Source of the DNA: Neocallimastix lanati (nom. inval.)
Lineage: Eukaryota > Neocallimastigomycota > Neocallimastigomycetes > Neocallimastigales > Neocallimastigaceae
NCBI GenBank assembly: GCA_016946835.1
Contig: JACVTC010000160.1
Location: 262,001-326,000 of the forward strand
Length of the DNA: 64,000 nucleotides
Reading direction: 5' to 3'
The notes beneath the pieces are model-generated. The model did no database searches, had not been told where the DNA came from, and worked only from the letters and a program-made list of their open reading frames with translations. The position numbers were made by a program, and so were the translations under genes. This document shows positions 46,001 to 56,754 of this stretch, one piece after another; within the stretch, counting starts at the first letter, position 1, and every line of letters begins with the position of its first letter.

Positions 46001-47358
46001 TTGTGTTGGTTCTTAGTATTATTAATTATTTCATTAGATATTTTTTCTTCTGAATTGTTAATTTCTTCAATTTTTTGGCTGTCCGAATTATCGGAATTTT
46101 TTGGAATTTCGTTTATTAAATTGCATGAAGGAATGAAGGTTGTATAAGTATTTGGAATAACGAGACAATTATTAATGCAATATTTTGAATTAAAATGAAG
46201 TGTTTTAGAAGAGAAATCTATTGTTGGATTATAAGTAGAGAGCCATTCAGCGCCAAGAAGAGCACAATAAGAAGGTAAATCGACGACATAAAACTTAGTT
46301 TTACAATTGTGATTTTTATAGCGGATCGAAATTGGCAAAGTTTCCCCGAGAATTTTCTGAGTACCACCAATTCCTCCTACTTCAGGATGAATGGTTTCGG
46401 ATGAATAAGGAATGTTATTTTCATTGGCAAAGTAGACATCCATAAGATTAAGTTGAGAACCTGAATCTAGAAGAATCTTAGTTTTGACTGATGATTTTAA
46501 AACATTGAGAGTGAATTCAAATATAGGAAGACTCAAATTTTGTTGATCTGAGATTCTTGTTCTTTCTTTGGCCTTTGGTTCAGGATTAGTAATATGAGAA
46601 GTGCTTGAGGGTGATTTTTTCTTATTTTTGAGTGGACAATTGCCTAGAGTATGATTTGAGGATCCACAATATAAACAAAGGTTTTCTCTTTTTCTTCTTT
46701 CTTTCTCTTCGTCGGATAGGGGTCCATAATGTTTAGAATTCGAACCTTTCTTATAAAAATTCCATCTTTTCTTATTAGAATTGTTGTTATTAAGGTTATT
46801 GTTTGATCGATTTTGATTATTTGTAGATTGCCTATGGGCTGATAGACGGCCATCTATTCTGGAAGCTATAGTTTGCATAGCAGTAAGAGATCTTGGACCA
46901 GGGAACATTTCCAGAATTCTTGTAGCGATTTGATCATTTAAACCAACAAGAAATGCGTCCATTTTCGCTTCTTCGTTCCAAGATGACTCGTCGGCATAAG
47001 AGTTGAATTCGAGTATATAGCTTCTAATGTCGCCTAACCGTTTTTGTCTTATAGTTCTGAGTTTCTGATTTGCAATGAATGTTGAGTCATAACTCCCATA
47101 TACAGATTTCATTCTTTCAACGAAGGCTTCGTAATTTAACAAGCAAGGGTCCTGATTCTCCATAAGTGATGCTGTCCAATTCATAGCATTACCATATAAC
47201 CTAGAAATAACGTAGATTACTTTTGTTTCATCATTATTGAATCGATCAGGGTGAATCATGAAGATTAAATTCATTTTAGCTAAGAATCCCTTAAGGTAGC
47301 GTCTATCTCCGGCAAAACCATCCTTATAGGTTGCGTTGGCAAAATTGTTTTCTTCCAT
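43079..47358 (-). CDS. Gag-protease-RT-RNase H-integrase-chromodomain polyprotein of element D (one frameshift)
   Basis: One frame from Met at 47358 ([20 protein letters not shown]; chosen over the Met six codons upstream because element C starts here). Domains in order: capsid; zinc knuckle [14 protein letters not shown] (about 228-241); protease [13 protein letters not shown] (about 295-307); RT with [19 protein letters not shown] and YIDD (about 655-658); RNase H ([12 protein letters not shown]); integrase HHCC finger and catalytic positions in [17 protein letters not shown] and [10 protein letters not shown] single one-base loss in an A run near 43520 shifts the frame. The rest ([20 protein letters not shown] module, chromodomain [20 protein letters not shown]) ends at 43079. 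All catalytic motifs look intact. Single-frame gag-pol plus self-priming is the Tf1/sushi pattern. Confidence 0.92.
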
Positions 47359-47378
47359 TTTGAATATAAGTTTCACTG

Positions 47379-47774
47379 TTATTTTTATAGTTGATTATTG
47401 AATAAGTTGGAATAAGATATATTTAAGAACGATTTTTTCAGTATAATAGAGAGGAATTGAATTATAATATACTTTTGATTAAGGAGGATTTGAATATATA
47501 AATAGTAATAATTGATCCCACTGGAATTATTTAGAATTAAATAAGGTTTGGTATTGAAATTTTAAATTTATATAATATACTAAATTAGGTATAGTAGATT
47601 TGTATATATATTATTATAGTAATTTAATAGTTATAGAGAGCTGGAAATAATTTAGAAAAGATTATTGAGATTTAAAATTTATTGCATTAAGTTGATATAA
47701 AATTTCAGATTGATTTTGAGAGTGATTTGAGATTGGATATTTTCAGAGTTGATTTTTTTGATATATCCCGTGAT

Positions 47775-47820
<46 letters not shown>

Positions 47821-48606
47821 GTGATAAAGTAATATATATTTATTTTGGAAGATATAGGAGTAATTAAATATTTATTTTATTTGATTAATCTTTATTTCTT
47901 ATTGAATTGTTATAAACCAAATTATATAGTATTGAGCCAGGAAATATATAATTTGTTAAAGCCTTGCGTGGTAAGTCTCTTTAGCTCTTTATCGATAAAC
48001 GCAGATTAAGTCGATTGTTAGTACCAATTAATGGTAGAAGGAAGTAATGTAATTGTATTTTTGTTTGTATCTAACCTTTGTTAGCATGAAAAAGTACAAC
48101 AAATTATCTTCCCCAGTTATCAACAGAATCTGAACGACAAAGTATTATGGTAACGATGCTCAACTATCGTCGCTTTGGGAGCCAGGCAAGCCTTTATATA
48201 TAACGTAAGAAATTTAAAATTAATTATAATTAAAATAAATATTTATTCGGAGAGTAGAGTACTATTTAATGCGAGATGTTGTTTAGTATAGTATCTGTAA
48301 TTTAATTTTTTTTTATTTTATTCGCCTTATAATAAATCTTCTTGATTCGGTAGATTTCCTTGATTTCTTGAGTTGGTAGATATCCTTGATTTCCTTGATT
48401 TCCTTGATTTCTTGAGTTGGTAGATTTCCTTGATTTCCTTGATTTCCTTGATTTCTTGAGTTGGTAGATATCCTTGATTTCCTTGATTTCCTTGATTTCT
48501 TGAGTTGGTAGATATCCTTGATTTCCTTGATTTCCTTGATTTCTTGAGTTGGTAGATTTCCTTTGGCTAGTCCTTAGTGCAGGGGTACTGGGCTTCTTTT
48601 CTTTGG
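47379..48606 (-). other. Leader of element D with a 44-bp tandem array
   Basis: About 1.2 kb between LTR and gag. It contains the tandem array at 48340-48575 and, nearer gag, T38 on the plus strand at 47780-47817. No other frame of interest. Confidence 0.6.
48340..48575. repeat. 44-bp tandem repeat, about five copies, in the D leader
   Basis: CTTGAGTTGGTAGAT recurs at 48368, 48411, 48455, 48499 and 48543, each followed by several CCTTGATTT units. The spacing is 43-44 bp and the inner unit 9 bp. On the element's coding strand the array is purine-rich (AAATCAAGG units). Confidence 0.85.
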
Positions 48607-48616
48607 GTGCTTTTAT
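48607..48616 (-). promoter_or_regulatory. Self-priming site of element D
   Basis: The minus strand reads ATAAAAGCAC from the first base after the LTR. The same strand of the LTR contains GTGCTTTTAT (48781-48772), fully complementary, about 155 bp from the LTR end. Pairing resumes after a two-base bulge (CC) with AAAGAAAA against TTTTCTTT. Element C shows the same layout. Confidence 0.75.
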
Positions 48617-49124
48617 TGTAACGGTTTACACCCAATAGGTCTACACTAATAAGTAATTCGTTTTCTTAAAAAATTTGTTTTATTAATATTTTTTATTAAA
48701 ATATAAAATTTATTATTATTTTTTATTATTAATTAGTTATTGTAATATTTCGAATTACTTTTAACTAGTTAATAAAAGCACAAAGAAAAATTATTTTTTA
48801 TTGAGAAATTCACGCTTATTTATACTTTTTCGGAAAAACAGTTTCGGAAAAAGTTAAGATTAACGAAAGTTCGAAAAATTAAGTTTTCTTTCTAGAAAAT
48901 GAATCTTATAGAAAAATGATAAAATAATCATTAAAATAGAACTTTCTAGTTTCATTTAGTTATATAATATTAACCAAAGAAACTCTAGAACTTTCTACAA
49001 TAATTTAATTAATTAACTAAAAATAATTTAGATTGGGAAAGGGTGTGAGTCGAACCTAAGAAGTTCGGCTTCATTGTCATGGTGTATTACCACCAGATTA
49101 CAACAACAATTTTACTAACTCTAC
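48617..49124 (-). repeat. 5' LTR of element D, main part
   Basis: Matches 40995-41501 almost base for base. Solo LTR G then interrupts it; the last 15 bp of this LTR (CTACGATTCGTTACA) lie at 56740-56754. Confidence 0.88.
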
Positions 49125-49125
49125 T

Positions 49126-49912
49126 AATACAGAATGAACAAATAATACTAATTGTGCTAGAATAATATAAATTATTCTAACCTTATAGATTATTCTATTC
49201 TATATAATTGGAACTTTCCAATATTCTTCAAATATTACTAAATAGAAATCTTAAGTTAATAAATCACTAATTAACTTATAATTCCTTTTTGAATTATCGA
49301 TCCGATTCCATTATAATGTATTAAAAATCTTTAGCCAAGAATATTGTCCTTGCCCACTTAATATATTAATATTATATTTCTTTTGTATTATGTTATATTG
49401 AAAATAATCAAATCTATTTAATTAGTTATTAAAATTTTCGTTATCAATTTAAATTTATTTTTAATTACTAAATTTAACTAAACCACAATAAAATATTCTG
49501 TATAATCTCTTTATTTTTATTTTATATATATTAGTATTAAACTATTATTAAATAATTAATAATTCAATAATATATAACTACTATTTATAATAATAATATT
49601 ATTAACTAAAATAATAATTCAATTTCAATTTAAATGTTTTATTTATAAAAATAATTAGTAATTAGTTTATTAAAAAAATAGTTAGGCTTTACAAATTTTA
49701 ATTTGATAAAAAAATATAAATACATGTAATTTTAGTGAAATAAAATATAATCAATAACTTTCTTTTTATTAAATAAATAATTATATTATTATTTTTCTTT
49801 TATAAATTTAAATAAATAAATATTGATTTTAAAACAAATTATTTTTTTTTATTGTAATTTTATTATTTGTGTTAATTATTATTATATTCCTAAAATTATA
49901 TGAACCATACCA
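49126..49912 (+). repeat. 5' LTR of element E
   Basis: AATACAGAATGAACAAATAA to ATGAACCATACCA. Ends are set by the other copy and by the CTACT duplication. It does not start with TG, unlike the other elements here. Confidence 0.9.
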
Positions 49913-49920
49913 TGAAAAAT

Positions 49921-49936
49921 TGGTGGAGATATCGGG
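49921..49936 (+). promoter_or_regulatory. Primer binding site of element E
   Basis: TGGTGGAGATATCGGG, eight bases after the LTR. Element I has TGGTGGCGATATCA at its site. TGG fits a tRNA CCA end; the tRNA is not identified. Confidence 0.6.
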
Positions 49937-50419
49937 GAATATAATAATAAATTAATACATTGGGGATAAAATTATAATATTAATAAATAATTTTTCTAAT
50001 AAAACAAATATTTTTTTAAAAAAGAAAACAATTTTTATATTTTTAACTAATTATTATTAATTGTTAAAAATATTAATTAATATTAAGTTAAACTAATATT
50101 CGTACATAGATTTCCGGGTTAAGTTTATCCTACATAGTAATTGGGCTAGTAGGCTCTGGACTGCTATTTTTTATATTGAAAATAGTAACCGTGGCACACG
50201 CGTGGCATGACACCTTTCAAGAGGTAAGCTGCACGTCAGACAGTGTGTACTATCAGATTGCACGATTATTATAATTTAATAAGTGATTAATAATAATAAA
50301 TAATTAATAATTTTATTAGTTAAAAGATTTATTTTTTTAATTTTTTTTATTTTTACTTTTTTATAACAATTTATACATTACGAGGTTTAGCATTCTATAG
50401 ATACAATAAATTTTATTTT
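49937..50419 (+). other. Leader of element E with a GC-richer block
   Basis: 50105-50270 is much richer in G and C than its surroundings. It contains a possible hairpin CTATTTT...GAAAATAG (about 50164-50188) and the self-complementary octamer CACGCGTG (50197-50204). Shared motifs with the leader of element C suggest a conserved RNA element, perhaps for packaging. Confidence 0.5.
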
Positions 50420-51337
50420 ATGAGAACATCCAGTACTTCCAGTACTCCAACAGAGAGTACTCCAGAAAGTAAGCTTAGCTTCAGAGAATTAAAGAAAGAA
50501 TTAAAAGATTTTGAAAAGCTTACTAAACAAAACCTTGACATCAACTCCTGGGCAAATGAGTTAAAGGCATGGATAAAATACCAACATATCAAGGATCCTG
50601 AAACTATTTTTACTGCTTGTATATTAACGGCTTCTGGAGAACCAAGAGAAATTATCCAAGAACTAGAAGATGGAAATGACCTTACTGAAGATGAAGATTC
50701 TGATTTCGATAGCGATAGTGAAGGAGAAGATGATGAAGAAAGTGAATCTACTACCACCTACCCAAGCCTTGATGAAATCATAAATCATCTGAAGACTTTC
50801 TATGGACTTAAAGAAGATCAAACCAACTTGTTACGAGAATTGCGTTCCATGAAAATAAAGAAGAACGAGAAAGTTAAAGATTTTAATGTCCGTTATAGAT
50901 CTTTGTACCATAAATTGGATAAAAAGAGAAGAAGAAAAATTAGTGTTTTAGATTATGCAGATTCCTTAACCAATAATCCTGACGCATGGAGAAAGGTTAT
51001 GCTTAAAAACAATATTTCTATTACCAAAGCATTCGCTATAGCTGAAAAAGTTGATCGTTTATCTATTAAAAATAGTACTGAATATTATGATAAGACTCGT
51101 TACAATCTCCTTAACTCTAAAAGTAATTTTAATAAGAACATTTCAAATGATTTTAACAAACCAAAAACCCACAAAAATGTATCTATAGAAAATCTCACTA
51201 ACAAGATGAAAGAAATGAAAATTAGTACTTGCTGGTTTTGTAGCAATGAAGGATATACCAAACGAAACTGTCCTAAATTAAATTCTATATTGGAAAATAA
51301 CCGCAAGAAGTTTTATGAAAATTATTTAAACCACTAA
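50420..51337 (+). CDS. Gag of element E
   Basis: A 305-residue open frame: Ser/Thr-rich start, a capsid-like region (LDINSWANELKAWIKYQHI), an acidic Asp/Glu/Ser run (about residues 87-114), the DEIINHLKTFYGLKEDQTN and MKIKKNEKVKDFNVRYRSLY blocks, and a basic C-terminal part. The zinc knuckle CWFCSNEGYTKRNC has Tyr where His is expected, which probably weakens zinc binding. It ends NYLNH then TAA, three codons after the start of the slippery heptamer, so a -1 slip would extend it into pol. Confidence 0.88.
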   Translation: MRTSSTSSTPTESTPESKLSFRELKKELKDFEKLTKQNLDINSWANELKAWIKYQHIKDPETIFTACILTASGEPREIIQELEDGNDLTEDEDSDFDSDSEGEDDEESESTTTYPSLDEIINHLKTFYGLKEDQTNLLRELRSMKIKKNEKVKDFNVRYRSLYHKLDKKRRRKISVLDYADSLTNNPDAWRKVMLKNNISITKAFAIAEKVDRLSIKNSTEYYDKTRYNLLNSKSNFNKNISNDFNKPKTHKNVSIENLTNKMKEMKISTCWFCSNEGYTKRNCPKLNSILENNRKKFYENYLNH

Positions 51338-54300
51338 AAGGGAGTAGAAGCACTCCCATCGTCAAAAAAATTGCTTCAGTCTGCCATCGTCCCAAAACAG
51401 TTGACTTAAAAGAAGATGATGATTATGAAGAAATTGCTGATTTCCAAGAAGGTACTACTACGGATTATTACGAAGATTTTGATGATGAGTCGGATGGTTC
51501 CAAAGAATTGGATTACTTAGTAAACGTTATAAAGAGAAAGGCAAATCCTAAAGATGAAGAGACTAGTGACCAAAGAGGAAAGAGGGTTCACCGTAGTCTA
51601 AGAGATGATCCTAAGCCAATAGTTACTCCAGGTTTACGAAAACAAAAAGAAAATCAATTAAGGGGAACATCGCGACCAGTCAAAAAGCCAACAACTCAAT
51701 TACATCCTTCGATTATGGCTCAACCCAGAATAGAGAAAGAAAAGAGGATTGAGAAAGAGCTAAGAGATAAGGAAAGAGCTAGTACTAGTACTTCTGTGGA
51801 AAATAATAAAAATAGTATTGTTAATATTATTAATGAAGAAACTTCTCAGGAAGGAAATAATTCTAAACAAACTTTAAATAAATTAATTCAAGAAAAATCA
51901 TCAGAAAAGTCAACTGAAATTATGCCAACTAGAATTCCAAGAAGAATACAAATACAAACTGATTGTGATAGTTATGACGTGATCAAAGATTTAAACTCCA
52001 GTAATTGCAATATTACATTTGGACAATTATTGGACGTTGCTCCAAAGATACGGTCTCAAGTATCACAAGGACTTAAATTAGAAAAGAATAATACTAAAAT
52101 TTCAGGTGCAGTGGATAATATGTGTGCTACTACAATAATAACGAATAATATAGATCATACATATAAAAGTAAACATCATGAACCACAAGAAGATGATATT
52201 GCTATGGTTGATGTAATAGTAGATGGAGTTCGTGGTAAGGCTTTAATAGATTCATGTAGCAACTTAAGTATTATCACAAAGCAATTTTTAGATAAATTAC
52301 CTTATCAGTATGAACCTATAGGAGTTAGTGCAGGACGAATACGTTTAGCAACGATGAATGATGATTACTCAGAAGATGTGTTAATCAAAGTTCCCGTAAA
52401 AATTAATGAACTAGAACTACTTGTTACGTGTAGAATTATAGACAAGGAGGATCCATTCTATGATATATTAATCAACCTCAAAACTCAAATTGATAACCAG
52501 TTATTTATACATCCAATTAGATATAGTCTTTGTCGATTTAATGATCAAGGTTTAATTGAAGAAATTGCACCTATTAATAATGAATATGATGACGAAGAAA
52601 AATTATTATGTGTAATCAAAGCATTGAATCACCAAGAAGCTAAGCAACAATTGAAAACGATTGAAGGATTACCACCCATAAAATATATATATGACACAGT
52701 TTTTCAAAGTACAATTAATTCAAATTATAGAGAAGCTATTACTAAATTACTTGAAGAATATATTGATATAATTGCAACTTCTTCTGAAGAATTAACACCT
52801 TCAGATTTATCACCACACAAAATTATTCTTAAGGAAGGAGTTAAACCTATTAAACAAAAATTTTATCGACTTAGTAAATTAAAAACAGATATCTTAAAAG
52901 AAGAATTAACTAAACTCATATATAAACGATTAATTGAACCTTCATGTTCAGAATGGTCATCACCAGTAGTACTTGTGCCTAAAAAGAACGGTAAATGGCA
53001 CCTGTGTATTTACTATAGGAAAGTAAATGAAGCAACTAAGAAGGATTCTTATTCTTTACCAAATATTGAGGAAATTTTTGATAGCTTAGATAGAGCAAAA
53101 ATCTTCTCAACATTAGATCTTTATTCCGGTTATCATCAAATATTAATGGATGATGATAGTGTTGAAATCACTACCTTTACAACTAAGTTCGGAAACTACC
53201 AATTCAAGGTAATGCCCTTCGGTTTAACAGGTGCTCCAGCTACATTCCAAAGAGAAATGAACCGTATACTATTTCCCTTAATAGGAAAATGCGTCTATAA
53301 CTTTATCGATGATATTTTAATCTACTCAAGAACTGAAGAAGAACACCTAGAACATCTTTAACAAGTCTTAGAAATATTCAAGGAACATAAGTTAAAAATC
53401 AATATCGAAAAGTGTTCTTTCATGCAAACTGAAGTAGAAGTACTTGGACATAAAGTATCCTCAGAAGGTTTAAGTCCATTGGAAAACAAAGTTGAAGCTA
53501 TTAAAGAATGGAAGGCTCCCTCTAACATTCATGAACTTCGATCATTTTTAGGAGCCATTGGATATTATAGAAATTTTATTAAGGACTTTGCAAAAGTTAC
53601 TGCTCCTCTCTGCACTCTATTAAGAAAAGGTATTAAGTTTGAATGAAAAAAGGAACAAGAAGAAAGTTTTAAAATTCTTAAGGAAAGATTAATCAATGCC
53701 CCAATATTAAGATTTCCTAGATTTGATAGAGAATTTATTATAAGAACAGATGCTTCCTATGATGGAATAGGCGGTGTGCTTTTACAAAAGGATGATGAAA
53801 CTGGAAAGGAGCATCCGGTTCATTGTATTAGTAGAAGTTTATCTAAATCGGAAAAGAATTATGGAATTACGGATCTAGAAGGTGCTGCTCTAATTTACTG
53901 TATTAATAAATTAAAATCTTATATTATGGGAAATCCTAAGCAAACTATAGTATATACAGATCATAGACCATTAATCGGATTACTTAAAAGTAAGGAACCA
54001 CAAAATTCTCGTCATACTAGATGGTGTTTGACTGTCAGTATGTTAGGAATTGATTTACGATATGAAACTGGAAAGAATAATGTTGTCGCAGATGCTTTAT
54101 CAAGAATGAAAAATGAAAAAGAAAAAGTTGTCTTAACAACACAAATTATCAAGAAACAAGATGAAAACCTGCTTTCAAGAACCATTAAGGAATTTATTGA
54201 AGAAAAATTTACGACATTTGATGGTGTGGACTACTTTGTTGATGGCAATAATTATAGAAAATTAGTTACAGATACAAAAGAAAAACTTCAATTAATTTTT

Positions 54301-55326
54301 CAAGCACACAGTATAGGACACGAAGGCTATTACAAGACATACCAACGTTTGAAAAAGAGCTACTATTGGAACAATATGGTTAATGACATTAAGCGAATTA
54401 TAGGTAAATGTGAAAAATGTCAATTAAATAAATCTCAACCATACCCTGAACCAACGGAAGATAAACCAACTGAAGTGGAAGGACCATTTACACACTTAGG
54501 ATTGGACATTATAGGACCTCTAAGTAAAACCAGAAATAATAATCAATATATAATCGTTGTGGTTGATTATTTTACTAAATGGGTTGAGGCAGAGCCCACT
54601 GAAAATGTTACTTCTCAGGATGTGATAAAATTTTTAATTAATGTATTTGCTCGACACGGTGTACCTCAGATTATCACTACTGATAATGGAACACAATTTA
54701 CATCAGATATGACAAAAATCTTCCTTGATTTATATGATGTATATGTTAAATTTATCACTCCATATCATCCTGAAAGCAATGGTTTAGTTGAGAATCGTAA
54801 TAAAGAAATTGGAAAATTATTACGATTACTAGAACAACAACACAAAGAATGGGATGAAATTTTACCATCTGCACTTTGGGCTTTAAGAACTACTAAAAAC
54901 TCAATCACCAACCATTCAAGTTTTGAATTAGTTTATGGAAGAGAGGACCAACAACCTTTTGACATTGCTGCCAGACCAACTAAGGGTATAAATAAGTCTT
55001 CTGACGAAATTCTACTGGAAAAATTTGTATCACACTACCAATGGGTAATGGAGGCCGCATCTAATATCAAAAATGCTTCGAAGTATTGGGCTATTAGGAG
55101 AGAAGAAAAGACCAGTATGAATCAAGCTAAAAGAATAAAACCAGGTGATTTAGTACTAGTAAGAAACTTTAATCGAACTAAATTAGAACCTTACTTTGTT
55201 GGACCTATGAAAGTGGTAAAGAAACAATTCAATACAGTCACTTTAGCTGATCCTGCTACTAATATACAAATGAATCGTAATGTTCATTTGAAAAATATTG
55301 TCAAGTTTAACTCAGCTTCTACCTAG
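51319..55326 (+). pseudogene. Pol of element E (protease, RT, RNase H, integrase); two nonsense codons
   Basis: One frame throughout, with TAA at 53359-53361 and TGA at 53644-53646 (at a position where Trp is usual). An acidic/basic linker comes first, then NITFGQLLDVAPKIRSQV and a protease reading ALIDSCSNLSIIT, where the active-site Gly is Cys. RT has LCIYYRKVNE (Asp usual before YRK) and NFIDD (usually Y-x-D-D). RNase H: RTDASYDGIGGVL, TDHRPL, and ADALSRM. Integrase: HSIGHEGYYKTYQRLKKSYY with CEKC, and catalytic positions in GLDIIGPL, TTDNGTQFTSD and NGLVENRNK. The C-terminal module ends KNIVKFNSAST at 55323. No chromodomain. Confidence 0.9.
51325..51357 (+). promoter_or_regulatory. -1 ribosomal frameshift signal between gag and pol of element E
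   Basis: The heptamer T TTA AAC (51325-51331) lies in the gag frame as TAT TTA AAC CAC TAA, so it obeys X XXY YYZ. UUUAAAC is among the most efficient known slippery sites. After an 8-nt spacer, GGGAGT (51340-51345) pairs perfectly with ACTCCC (51352-51357) around a six-base loop. The pol frame is -1 to gag and is open from 51319 through the overlap. Heptamer, phase, spacer, GC-rich stem and downstream frame all agree. Confidence 0.8.
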
Positions 55327-55337
55327 CTTGAGTCTTA

Positions 55338-55350
55338 GCGGGGGCATCTT
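55338..55350 (+). promoter_or_regulatory. Polypurine tract region of element E
   Basis: GCGGGGGCATCTT directly precedes the 3' LTR. The G run is the best candidate for the plus-strand primer. Confidence 0.55.
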
Positions 55351-56137
55351 AATACAGAATGAACAAATAATACTAATTGTGCTAGAATAATATAAATTAT
55401 TCTAACCTTATAGATTATTCTATTCTATATAATTGGAACTTTCCAATATTCTTCAAATATTACTAAATAGAAATCTTAAGTTAATAAATCACTAATTAAC
55501 TTATAATTCCTTTTTGAATTATCGATCCGATTCCATTATAATGTATTAAAAATCTTTAGCCAAGAATATTGTCCTTGCCCACTTAATATATTAATATTAT
55601 ATTTCTTTTGTATTATGTTAATTGAAAATAATCAAATCTATTTAATTAGTTATTAAAATTTTCGTTATCAATTTAAATTTATTTTTAATTACTAAATTTA
55701 ACTAAACCACAATAAAATATTCTGTATAATCTCTTTATTTTTATTTTATATATATTAGTATTAAACTATTATTAAATAATTAATAATTCAATAATATATA
55801 ACTACTATTTATAATAATAATATTATTAACTAAAATAATAATTCAATTTCAATTTAAATGTTTTATTTATAAAAATAATTAGTAATTAGTTTATTAAAAA
55901 AATAGTTAGGCTTTACAAATTTTAATTTGATAAAAAAATATAAATACATGTAATTTTAGTGAAATAAAATATAATCAATAACTTTCTTTTTATTAAATAA
56001 ATAATTATATTATTATTTTTCTTTTATAAATTTAAATAAATAAATATTGATTTTAAAACAAATTATTTTTTTTTTATTGTAATTTTATTATTTGTGTTAA
56101 TTATTATTATATTCCTAAAATTATATGAACCATACCA
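55351..56137 (+). repeat. 3' LTR of element E
   Basis: Same sequence as the 5' LTR apart from short indels (for example a 2-bp loss in TTATGTTA(TA)TTG and one extra T in a T run). Confidence 0.9.
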
Positions 56138-56141
56138 CTAC

Positions 56142-56739
56142 TGATATAATACAGCTAGAAATACGCAAGAAAATTAACAAAAGAGAAAATCCTATAATAA
56201 TATAGTGAAAAATAATTACAATATATAATATACTAAATCATTATATAAATAGATTAAAAATTAATTAGACAGCCAATAATATTCAAGATAAAATTAATTA
56301 ATAAATTTAAAAGAAGAGAATGAAATAAAAGTTAAAGAGAGAGTTTTTCTTGTTGTTTTAAAAATTCTAATTGAGTAAAATAATAGTTTTAGAGAACTTA
56401 TAGTTTAGTTTAAATAATTAAGTAATTACTTATAGTTAAAGGATAAGAGTTGAATCCTACAATTATAAGTAAAATTATTATTAAGATATTAATATAAATT
56501 GAATTATTAGAGATAGATAAAAATCATTATATTCAGAGGAATATAAATTTAATTGTAATAATTTATGTAAAATAAATAAATAAATAAAAACAAGATTTAA
56601 AAAGAAATAAATAAATTTTATTATTTGTGTAAATTATTATTTATTATCTTTGAGTTGGAATATATTATTTTACAAATTCCCTATTTGCTCGACCTCGTTA
56701 TAAATAGAAATCTGATACTTTATTACTTATATTGTATCA
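56142..56739. mobile_element. Solo LTR G inside the 5' LTR of element D
   Basis: TGATATAATACAGC to TTGTATCA, 598 bp, with a 4-bp duplication CTAC (49121-49124 and 56740-56743). The other D LTR is the empty site (CTCTAGGATTCG). Element E is inserted one base inside its left end. Confidence 0.8.
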
Positions 56740-56754
56740 CTACGATTCGTTACA
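56740..56754 (-). repeat. 5' LTR of element D, terminal part
   Basis: CTAC (target duplication of G) plus GATTCGTTACA, the end seen in the other D LTR at 41503-41513. Followed by TTAAT. Confidence 0.85.

Larger units (their letters stand above)
49126..56137 (+). mobile_element. Element E: Ty3/gypsy retrotransposon, youngest of the stack
   Basis: The 787-bp LTRs are nearly identical, with TSD CTACT at 49121-49125 and 56138-56142. Inside: tRNA-type primer site, leader, gag, frameshift signal, pol (protease, RT, RNase H, integrase), polypurine tract. The integrase-last order places it in Ty3/gypsy; no chromodomain is seen. Pol has two nonsense codons and several changed active-site residues. 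Confidence 0.92.
40995..56754 (-). mobile_element. Element D: Ty3/gypsy chromovirus, nearly intact, minus strand
   Basis: Both LTRs begin and end TGTAACG / CGTTACA. The TSD TTAAT is at 40990-40994 and 56755-56759. The coding strand is minus: 5' LTR at 48617-56754 (interrupted by G and E), self-priming site 48607-48616, leader 47359-48606, a single gag-pol frame 47358-43079, about 1.5 kb of 3' untranslated sequence, polypurine tract 41517-41525, and 3' LTR 40995-41513. The LTRs are almost identical where they can be compared (one difference seen, in CCAGA(C/T)TACA), so the insertion is recent. Confidence 0.88.

Noticed and set aside
48340-48575. CRISPR-like array
   Set aside because: Regular repeats but no unique spacers, in a eukaryotic retroelement leader; a nested 9-bp/44-bp tandem repeat.
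49031-49107. A functional tRNA gene in the D LTR
   Set aside because: A- and B-box-like motifs are present but the acceptor and T stems do not pair, and no sensible anticodon loop forms.
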